From positions 18,066,417-18,130,416 of the forward strand of contig NC_133474.1 in the NCBI RefSeq assembly GCF_025370935.1: a DNA stretch of 64,000 nucleotides. Reading direction: 5' to 3'. The position numbers and the translations under genes were made by a program. This DNA is from Choristoneura fumiferana (lineage: Eukaryota; Arthropoda; Insecta; Lepidoptera; Tortricidae). Position 1 is the first letter of the stretch, and every line of letters starts with the position of its first letter. Shown piece after piece: positions 46,201 through 58,200 of the stretch. The notes under the pieces were generated by a model that was not told the origin of the DNA, made no database searches, and was given only the letters and a program-made list of their open reading frames with translations.

Positions 46201-49200
46201 ATAAGCGTCAGGGTCGACGCCCATCATTTGCGCTTCCTGAAATTCTTTGGACCTAATAAAGTTTCTCCCAAGTGTTGCCGTGACCTTGGACATAACAGAT
46301 GTGTTGTCTCTGTCCATCGTGTGATATCTAGGTTCTGGGAGATCACCCGTGAAGCGCAGTATTGTTATCCATAACGCTTGAGCAGCCTGAAATAAAGCCA
46401 TTTGTTTGTATAAATAATTTTATCGCTACTTTCTAACCAACGAATAAACAGATTTATTGGTTAAAATAACAAATTTACCAGCTGATCTCCTTGCGTGTGT
46501 AACGGCAGCAACGGATGCTTCAAAGGTTTCCTAGAATATTGGTGTGTGACATTTCCCTGGAAATAAGTCGCTGCAAACTTTTGGAATTTGAATTCGGATA
46601 GATCCTCTTCGTCCTCTGATGTTGTCTGCATGGGTGTCACCATCTGTAAAGTTTACAAAACTTTTATTGGCGGCGTTTTCAAGATATCAGCTGGAATTCC
46701 CATATTCAATTAAAATTGTGGATAGATAGATAGGTCTTCACCTGTAACCTATTTCAACTCAATAGGCTTACCTCTTGTTGATCTGCTCTTTGCTGCGGCA
46801 GGTCGCTGAAGACAGACGTGTCTTTTGGCGCGGGCGCCTCGCTGCTGGAGTCGGGCAGGAAGTCAAACATGGCTTCGACCAGCTTGCTGTCGTCGACGGG
46901 TTCGTCCTGCTTCCGCGTAGCCTCCTGCACCAACGCGCGCTTCACTTCCAGCTGACGCTTCTCTTCTAGCGCCAACTCTGCATCACGCCGCTCCAACTCG
47001 TACATACGCTCCTGGTAAATAAAAGGCAATATGAATTTTCTCTTCCTTTTCTAGTTTTAACTCACATGAGAAATTCACTGTTACCGCCCACATCACGAGA
47101 TTTTCGTGTCCTAACTTTATAAATGTCGACCGACCGATAGTTGAAAAAATGATAATTATTATTGTTATATTAGTTGTGCAACAACACTACTTAAAAAATA
47201 TTTGATTAAGAGAAGTTAGTTTTTCTCGGGTTAATTTGTTCATATCGAAGTATGCTCTACAATAAATACGCAGTAGCTAAGCTACGAGTACCAACATAAT
47301 GAGAATCTTCGGTAAAATCGTCGCGTGCGCGTTGGAAACAGGTAATCATTATATTTATTCCACTTTCGCGAGCCGTTAAAAATAACACACGACCGGCTCA
47401 TACTAATGTATATATTGCTCTACCAAAACCTAGTTGTAGGCTCGGATTACGATGTGGTTCAACTGGAGTTCAGTTATACAACCGGGTAAGTTGCAGTGTG
47501 TGATAATTGCACAATATTGCTACATGGTTGATTGATTTCCAGCGTCAGGCACTGGACGAGTACATGACCATGTGATATTATGTTATAACTATACGATATG
47601 AAGGGTCCACGGAAAGAACATGTCTAGTCACTTTAGTGACATTTTGAGTTATCGCGTTTTTAAAGTTTGGAACGATGTAATTAATCAACAAATATATTTA
47701 TGCACTTGTCTATAAATCAATTGTATGTCAATGTTACTTATCTTTAGATAAATAAATAGAATATTAGTTAAAAATGACGGATTGTTATTATTAATACCAA
47801 AAAACTGAACCAGACCCCTATTGAACACGGAAGAAACATGCGTTGTCACTTAACTACATGAAATAAACATGCAAAGTCCAAAGCATAAAAGTAGGTATAA
47901 GTATTTTTCTATATTTTATTGGAATCTGGTAACTTTGAATATTAATAAGGTATATTTTGATTACATATTCCGTGGTTCTAAATATCATGGAGTCGCTATT
48001 GTCTTTATTAATAATATTTATTTAAATGTAAGTCAATCTAGGTATGTCATCTATAGGAAGGTAATAGCGATTTTAGTATTATAACGATGTCCAATAATTA
48101 ATAAAACGATTTGGAGTGATTTAAGACTTTACTGAAAACAGCGGCCCGGCACATCGTATGCAAAACAAATCAGGGATAAAATAAGGATAGTTACGAAAAA
48201 ATTAGCTAATAACTCCATTACTTTATATACCTACTTGTATGAAATAATGCAAACACTCCGATCCGAAGTCACATAAGTTGAGCTCGAAATTAATATACCT
48301 ACCATTAATTTGTTCTCATTTTGTAATGTGATATAATAACAGAAAAGTTTCTCCAATGTATTGTTTTGTTTTGTAACATAACATGTATTTCCATGTACCT
48401 ATACACTACGCACGTTATTTCCGTGTATAGGTTTTTTAAAAGTAAAAATGTCATGTTGATATAATAATACAGTTGCAATAGTAGATGTAAGTTATAGTTT
48501 ATTACTTGCTTTACATTTTGGCAGTAAAATCTCATTTAAAAAAAAAAGTGACTAGACATGTTCTTTCCGTGGACCCTTCATATGCTTCGCACGCGTAAAA
48601 TATTAGATACGGTAGTTAAATTAAAAATTCTGGGATTTTACTTAAGCCCTAAAGGAATTCCCAAAAATTACTTCGTATATTTGGATAACGTTGCATATTT
48701 AAAACACCTACGCCACGTGTCTCTTATCCAAGCGGTTGAGATTTCGAGATTTTATTCCGATCCCGTGGTAATATCGGGATAAAAAGCAGTTTCTATTCCA
48801 AACCTTCAACTGTTCACATACTAAATTTCATCAAAATCCTTCCAGACGTTTTTTCGTTAATGAAGTAGCATAAATAAACACACACAGACTTACGCATTTA
48901 TAAAATTAAGTAGGATTACACGTACCGTGGTAGCGGAAAGCTATTTAACGTTGTACTCAACCCAAATTTACTTAACACCTTTATAAAATTACGTACCTAT
49001 CGGTATTAGACAGTTATTTATTTATGTATTGCTACCTTCAAAATGTAATTGTAAAAACTTGATACTTACTTACTTCAATCTTTATTTTTCTTTATTTACG
49101 CAATTGAGATGTCATAATGTTGCACTATTATCTACTTAGTCCTAATATTGCCTATTTTTTGTTGTAAGTATTAAGCACGTACCTGTACTTAGATGATTGT

Positions 49201-52200
49201 TTTGATTTTAATCCAATAAAATTTTGACACATGCAATTCGGAATGATATTTACGCCTATTGAAACACATCATGTCTGTGTGGGAGCTACTGAATTTATGA
49301 ACCCATTAAAAGATAAACTGATTTTACAATACCTAAAGATTATCTGCCAGATAAACTAATTATGCGGCAATTTTGTTTATATTTTTATCTTGCATTCTTG
49401 ATTAATTTTTAAATCAGTGCCGATAAAAAATAACGATATCTAAATGTAACGTTAATAAAATCTTGCGACCTGGTTTCACTTTGTCTTTTATTTTTTATTA
49501 CTTCTTTCATTGTTAATAATAAAAAAATACATTATTAAGGTTATTTATGTTCTCTACAATGTTTAGTTATGGCGATTGAAACAATTAGTGAATTATTTAT
49601 ATCTTTTTTTATTACTTACCTTTCATTATTAAAAATCAAAAATACCTTTATTAAGGTTATTTATATGTTCTCTACAATGTTTAGTTATGGCGATTGAAAC
49701 AATTACTTAGTGAATTATTTATATCTTTTTTTAGGGGACCTAATTACCAATTACCTACCTGCTTACGGTCTCCATCGTTAGATAATTTTTTGGGGTTCCG
49801 TAATCAACTATACTCCATTTATTTTAACATTTGAAACTTAACGGTAAAATTTGCACACGTTTAAATGAAACAACGAAACTGTTTAAAATTGTTAACTTCT
49901 ATACTAAAAACAGTAAATACCTACCGCTAATAAATATGTACCTGTAGGTATTTTTAGTCCATTTGTGTTCAAAATACCTACCGAGAAACATGTGTTACAA
50001 TTTGACCGTTAATTCAAACCTAAAATTAAATGGAGTATAGGAATCCTTATAGTTTCGCCATGTCTGTCCGTCTGTCTATCTGTCCGCGGGTAAGCTCAGA
50101 GACCGTTAGTACTAGAGAGCTGTAATATGGCATGAATATACATATTTAGTTACGCCGACAGTGGTACAAAAAAAAGTAAAAAATTTTTTTTAGGTTACCT
50201 CCCTTAGGTAAAGTGTGGGTCATTTTTTTTTCTCGACTAACCCTATAGTGTATGGGGTATCGTTGGATATTGGGGGATTACTAAGACAATTTTTCTATTC
50301 AGTGATAAGTTTGCGAAATATTCAACTTTAAAGTGCATATTTTCATCAAAATTGAGCGCCCCCCCCCCCCCTCTATAATGTAAACTGTTGGGTGGAATTT
50401 TTTTTTCCCGGCTAAGGTTGCTTGAGAATTATTAGTAGTTTAAGGTGCTGTTTCACCATCTATTGATTAGTGTTAACTGACGGTTAAATGTGATGCCGTC
50501 TCTATTTGTTTTGTTCGAATAGACGGAGACGGCATCACATTTAACAGTCAGTTAACACTAATCAATGGATGGTGAAACAGCCCCTAAGAGTAAATAGCAG
50601 CCTAAGGTATAAAATATACCTAAACTTGGAAGATTCCGTACACAATACGAAATCCTTAGAAAAATATTATTTGATTCTTCGTAATGGCTGCGGTACCCTA
50701 TCCTGGGCGTGTCCGACACGCTCTTGGCCGGTTTTTTTTAACTAAACTTATCTCATGTACTTACTTATAAAATAAAAAGGAAGCCGACTAACATACTGTT
50801 GGTAGGTAATAAAAATTGTTTGTATGATTATTATAATGAAAGAAGTCGCTAAGTGTTAATGGACATTGAAATAGCAAACTATCTTGATTAGAACTGATTA
50901 TAAACCTTTTAAAATCATGCATAACAACCTTGCTTTTCAATTACCTATATAAATAATTTCTGACATTGGCTTGATAAATTTCCGGTACACTAAAATAACA
51001 TATTTTTGGTGATAAAACTACAGAATAACCCTTAGTCGATAGTAGGGTAATTATTATATTTACAGATAATTTTCAACCGACTTCAAAAAAAAGGAGGAGG
51101 TTCTCAATTCGTCTGTTTTTTTGTGTGTGTTTGTTATTATTTTTTTGTTCTAAAGGGCATACTTCAGAGGTGGTTCCATTGTCACCAAGTTAGGTTAGGA
51201 TCTGATGATGGGATCTTGGAAAAAACGAGGGCAACCCTCAAATTTTAAAAGCACTCCTATAGCGATTTTGGCATTCTTTATTTACATTCAGAAAGTATAA
51301 TTTGGTTAACTGGACCTCATAAAGAAGACCATTACGTACCGGTACTTACTCTGTTATAAAATAAATAATTATGCCGTGTTTGAGCTAAATGGAATCGTTG
51401 TGAAATGCCCTTTGGCTACAAATCACTAAAAACCATGAAAAAAAAACTTTTTAACAAAAAATGGAACCGACTTCAAAAAACTTGAAAATATTTTTCTACT
51501 AGTTTGAAGTCGGTGCCTCAGCACGAGCCAGCAGGAGTGATTGAAGCCCAATATATAAGTAGTATGTATGTGAGGTAGACGACTGGCCCGTGCTGAGGCA
51601 CCGACTTCAAACTAGTAGAAAATACTTTCAAGGTTTTTGAAGTCGTTTCCATTTTTTGTTAAACAGTTTTTTTTAGCATACTTAGTGAGAATCACAAAAT
51701 GCCCAATGAGCAATTTTGTCTCTAAGTTGGAGATGCGATCTGCCGTCTCATGATTTAATGCTTACTAATCTCAAGAAACTTTTTGCAATAAGAAACTAGG
51801 TACTTAAAATATTATTTGAACTATAAAGACACTGAGGTGACGCTAATATATTAAATAGAAACAAATACAATATATCTACAAAAAGAACCTTCGCGAATAC
51901 GTATGCCTAAAGCCATGTACGAAAATATAACTGCTGCTGCTGCATTAAATTTTCCTTATCGCTGTTTTGTTTATTGGACCTCAGAACCATAAAACTGTAT
52001 GTGGGGTAAAAAGCGAAGAGAATCACAGTAGTTGCAATCATATGCTTCTGATGCAGGTCATTACATTACGGACTAGTATTTTGGTAAAATCTTATCAAAA
52101 ACGTATGCTCTCCTTCGATACGATATGTGTTTGACGTCACAAAGATTTCATGATATACCTACGATGTCAGATTTTTCTGTGAACGGATTTATATTTCCTA

Positions 52201-55200
52201 GAAGGGATCTCAATCAGTATGATGCCATTTGGGCTTAACATTGTATTATTTTTTGTTGCTAAACAAACTTTATTTATCGCTTGTAATTTGTTTGCTTTAT
52301 CTATTACTTAGGTACCTAAGTTTTGAAATTGTTATGTCAGAAGTACCTACTATTTCTCACAGTTTAGTTGTTTAGTACTGTTCGATAGTATTTTTATAGT
52401 TTTTCTTTTCGGCTATTTGCACGTTATTTGTGTTAATTACTCCAGAAATAATGTAGTTGTTTTTTTTACGTAACGCACATAATTGGGGTCAATTCATCAC
52501 TCCCACTAATATTATAAACGAGAAAGTTTGTTTGGATGCATGTTCGTTACTCTGTCACGCAAAAACTACTGAACGGATTTCTATGAAATTTGGCATTCAG
52601 GTATTATATACCCTGGATTAACTAGGCTACTTTTTATCCCGATATTCCTACGGGATAGGGATAAAATCTCGAAATAACAACCTGCTTGGCATGGAATTTG
52701 GTTGTGGTATGTAAGGTAGCTGGGATTAGGACTACCTATAGGCTAGATATCCCGATATTCCCACGGGATAGGGCTAAAATCTCGAAATAACAACCGCTGG
52801 GCTTGGAGTCATGAAATTTGGTATGTAGGTAGCTGGACGTCTGGATTAACATATAGACTACTTTTTATCTCGATATTCCCACGGGATAGGGATAGGATGA
52901 AATAACAACCGCTGGGCGTAGAGTCATTAAATTTAGTAGGGTAAATCTTTAAATTTCATACCACATAGAATAATGAAGAACTTCACAATTGACCTAGAAT
53001 AATAAAGGCAAAATAAGAGGAAATATTCTACTACGGATAGTACATATTGAAATTACAACTGCTATTTAAGACTTAAAACTTAGTTTAATACCGGGACCTT
53101 TAAGGTCCCGGAAGACGCTACCTCCTAGCCCCTAGTCGTCCTTCATCCTATCGCACTACCAGAGCATATATCGTCTATGGATATGTCAAGTTGTAATTTT
53201 ACTAGACTAAGAACTAACTTTCGGTAAATTCAATCAAATATGGAAATACGAACACAATGTTTTGTAACAAGTTGAATCTAATTTTAGACTTATGGTTACT
53301 TATTCTATGCTTATATTAGAATTCTATGAGATGCTTAATTATAACTTTGATAATTAGTTCAGGAATGAGTTTAGAACTACAGCTATTCATTTACTATTAG
53401 GCACTAGTATCTCTTAATTTAGATTATCTCTTATCCATCTTAGATATATGGAATGTCTAATTTGACATAATTTATTTTGGTATAATTACTTAATCTCATA
53501 GTGACTTTCACTTATTTTAATGAGCTATCTACTTAGTCTAATTTTCTAGTTCTACCAGCATTTGGCGTTACCAGAGTAAAGCAAAAGTAAGTACCGATTT
53601 CTATACTTTACGCCAGAACACAAGCGTTAATAATAATCTAACTACTTATAACTAGATAACCCTTGGTGTTCAAGATAACCTCTGTATTAGGTTTTGGACT
53701 CGTCTATGACTAGTTTTGTCTCAATTCATATATTTTTAAATGAACAATAAACTGTTTCAACTATCGATCCTTAATCAATTATGTTTAAATCGAGATCGAA
53801 TGAAAAGTACGTAAATTTCCAGATAGACTGTTGCCTGGTATGTGTCAACGTAAGCTATCGACCGTAGTCAGGATTTCTACATCCGTTCACTCAATGTAAG
53901 TAGGTACGACAACTAAAACAGCTAGTATGTATTTATAACACGAAAGACTTTTGTATTTTAATTGATAGATGGTCCAAACCCTCTACGATTTTATCTCTAA
54001 CTTATTACTAGACATAATTTGATGAGATCTTGATCAAAAGTATGAATATGATGTTTGATATTAATTTTATCAAAACAAAGCTTATTTAGCTGGCAATCGT
54101 AATTCAAATCGAAATTAGATGATAATTGTGTTAAATATTATCAGTAAGTTATCTGGCATTTAATTGTCCACTTAGCTATGAGATCGTGTCATATCAATTC
54201 CCGCTTATTCATTATAGGAAAGACAGCTAAAATATGTTATGTTATTTACTCTTAACAAATGATCAAACCGTATTTTTGTTTTAAATTGAAGTCAACTTAC
54301 TAATTTAATAAAGTTATTCGTAGTCAGTTCTTATGAACTAAGTTTTGTATAATGAAGTTTTGACGTAAGTACTTAAATAAATTTTATGTTTTAACTTTTT
54401 TTTCTTAAAATCTAGTTTATGCCTTAAAACTATGTGTGGCGAGTTTAAGCTTTCCCTAGCTCTGTGTTGGAGTTTAGCAATTTGGAGAAACCCTCATAGG
54501 TGAACTAATTGTGTGGTGAGTTTAAATAGTAACTTTTCCGGTGTAAGGAAACGCTACTCTAGCTAAGTCTATGAACTTCCCTACCTATATAGCCCTAATA
54601 ATCCTACAATTGTGCTTTAAGCTTGCCTGAGGCCCTACTCTCTGTCTGTGATTAGCAAACTAGGGAATTAATCCCACATGTACATTTAGTGTAATGTAGA
54701 AATTCACGGTGCAATGATTCTTCTAATCTCCTATCAACAATGATGGTGTGTATACCTTAGCCCTATCGGTCCCTAAATGGTGCTGGGCTCCGACTTTCCC
54801 GAAGGAAGGTCCCTATGACGGAGAGCCCGCGGAACAGCAGAATACCTAACGTCGTGCATAAATACGTAAATAAATAGGGACAGGAATTCTGAGTTTCTTA
54901 AGTACAAACCAAGCGTCAACAAGACACGCATTCACTTCGACGAGCGCTACTTAGTCGTTACAAAAGACAACAGAATCCACTGGTGGCTGGTACGACAGTA
55001 ATTTGCCGCTGAAGCCGCCACAGCTTCAGGAAGTGGAAGCCTATTTCGTCCACGGTTGTCACCGTTAGGTGTCAGACGATATAGACGGACTTAAAGCTCA
55101 ACCAAGGTACGTTATGGAGGAACCAAAGTCATTTCCATTAAGTTGGGAAAACACAGAAAGTTATGGGTTAGTACAAAATATACGTAGGCTGAAATGAAAC

Positions 55201-58200
55201 GCTATAAACGATCACTCCACACTACAAGAACAAATAAAGAACTTCACCGCCACAAGACCGCAAAGTTCCCTCACACACAGAGATTTTCCGAATGAAAATC
55301 AGCACTATTTCACAAATAGTTAAAACCAGAGAGTTAATCATTATTCCGCAGATTAATGATCAAGACCCCGACACTTTACTTCCTGAAGAAATACTCACAT
55401 TTCTTGTAAATTAAAATTAATTCAAATTAAATAAAATCAAAAACCCCAATTAAAATTAATGAAAAATTTTTACCCGATTCTATTGACTCTAATTTGTTAA
55501 CAAAATGGCGCACAGAAACTAAACCCCCGACTAGCAAAATAACGGTGTTGACTCTACGAAATCTAAATCCATCTGGCTCCCGCCCTTTGTGTCACCTCTA
55601 TTTATAGCTTCTCTCCCGGGACCTCTGGTATTTTCGCGCCAAGCGACCAAATGACGCCAAGCTTACCAAAGTCGACAACGTTGACATTGCCAGCTCTCGC
55701 TTTTTCTTCTGCCAAATCCTTATCTCAAAATAGCCAAATTTTAACCGTAGAATTTATTTTTGAACTAAAATTTCCTATTTATCTTGACACTATCCTAGCT
55801 TAACTATTCTAGTAAATACGTTTCATTTTTATATTGTGCTACAACATAATTTTCAATAAATATTTATATGTATTTGTCAAATACTTCAATTTTACCTCAA
55901 CGTTTTAATTTCTTAACCTATCTAACAATAATCTTACTTCTAAATGATAATTTTCTACTTATTACTCCTACACTCTTTGAATATAAATAGCCAATTACAT
56001 ACTTCTATTGTTCGTTATAAAATAGCTAATTTGCCTACAATTATTACTGGTATCCCCAAATTCGCGCCACTTATTCATAGTTCCCTTTGTCGTATTAACG
56101 CTACTCAAATTTGCTTATAATTTCGCCACGTTCCTACTTTAAGTCAGTGCGACAGAGTGCTTGTAATTTCATCATAACTAAATGTGTAATTACTCTGCTA
56201 ATACTACTCCGTTTTGAATGAAAACTTAAATTTATTAATAGATAATGAACCAATGATCTATACTACGATTACGTAATGCTTGCATTTTCGGTTTTTCTTA
56301 CTTATTTAGCTAAGTTCGACAACTTGCCGTTTCCATGATGCTTCCGTTGATATTTCTTTAAATTAACATAATTATTAACATCAAATGTATCTAAGATCTA
56401 CTGTAGACTAATACTAATGATTCTATTACTATATCAAGTCTATTTTTGATGAATTTGTGACCATATTTCTTGTTTTTAGATAAAATTACATTTCCATTAC
56501 CTAAAGCGACCTCTATAATTCCCACGTGAAACTAACTAAATAGCCTCTCAGGTTAATCTGCCGCTAAACCCAGTTCGGCATTAGTTCACTAATTTTCCAT
56601 GACGCCTACTATTAATTCCTCTAATTGACCATAGATGGCGTTTTTTTACATTAATTATTATACCCGAACAACACAATTCTAATCTCCAATTAAATTTAAC
56701 ATTTACTCATTAAATTGACTGCTAAATTATCCCTGCTTTAATTACATCGACATTCTAATCTCAATTACCTTATTTAACTGTCTTTGTCGACATGTTTTGT
56801 TTCGAGTTTCCATCAAACCTTCATAGATGGCCCCACTAACAATTTTCTACTAATTTATTCCCAGTGACGGTCGTGTGACACATCCGAACCGTTACAAACC
56901 GCTGGGCTTGGAGTCATGAAATTTGGTATGTAGGTAGCTGGACGTCTGGATTAACATATAGACTACTTTTTCGATATTCCCACGGGATAAGGATAAAATA
57001 ATCTTGAAAAAACAACCGCTGGGTTTAGAGTCATGCAATTTGGTATGTAGGTAGCTGGACGTCTGGAATAACACATAGGCTACTTTTTATACCGATATTC
57101 CTACGGGATAGGTATAAAATCTTGAAATAGCAACCGCTGGGCGTAGTCATTACATTTAGTAGGGATAAAATCTTGAAATTTCAACCTCAATGAAGAATAA
57201 TGAAGACACTTCACACCAATTGACCTAGTCTCAAACTAAGCAAAGCTTAGCTTGTATTATAGACACTAGTCAACGGATAAACATACTTATATAGATAAAT
57301 ACATATTAAACACCCAAGACGCAAGAACAAACATTCGTATTATTCATACAAATATCTGCCTCGGCCGGGAATCGAACCCGGGACCTCAAGCTTCATAGTC
57401 GGTTCTCTAACCACTAGGCCATCCGGTCCGGTCCGGTCGTCTAGGTCGTCCGGTTTCGGTATTTCAATTGTAACTATCAGATCGAATAGTTTACGCGTGC
57501 GAAGCCGTGGGTAAACTCTAGTTTAATTATATGTTAAGTCATCGTAGAACTGGAGCTATCCGTTAATTCCAATAATCCGGACAAATAATCGGTAACAATA
57601 GGATTAATCAATTACAAGAATATTGTAATCAAGAGTAGGCTCAGCAATGCGCTTAATCATTTTAACGATATAATTGTAACAGCTTCTTATCATTATCAAG
57701 AATCAGGATTATATCTGAAAGCAGTGGCAACTCATTTTGGAATAAATTAATTTAAATGACAGCGGTTTTGGTATGAATACTATGAATATATATACAAGTT
57801 AGTAATCTAGCCAAACCTTACCCGTACCTTAACCGTATCTTTAACTTTGACGATTTCAATACAAATTCTTATAACTGACATTTATGTAAATTATAATGTA
57901 ATGATGTATTGAATGAATAAATAAACTAAACTACGGGTCTGCTTAACGGCTCTGGAAGCCGTGGTGGCCGAGTGGTTTGACCTATGGCCTCTAAAGCAGA
58001 GGATCGTGGGTTCAAACCCCAGCTCGCCTCTCACCTCTGAGTTTTTCGAAATTCATGTGCGGAATTACATTTGAAATTTACCACGAGCTTTTCGGTGAAG
58101 GAAAACATCGTGAGGAAACCTGCATAAACCTGCGAAGCAATTCAATGGTTTGTGTGAAGTTCCCAATCCGCACTGGACCCGCGTGGGAACTACGGACCAA

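Noticed and set aside
57360..57432. tRNA-like sequence with A and B boxes on the minus strand
   Set aside because: It continues into a SINE body, and the acceptor and anticodon arms do not pair well. A SINE head rather than a tRNA gene.
57955..58030. Ser/Leu-like tRNA on the + strand
   Set aside because: Followed directly by a long known-type SINE body and no pol III terminator at the tRNA end; not counted as a tRNA gene.
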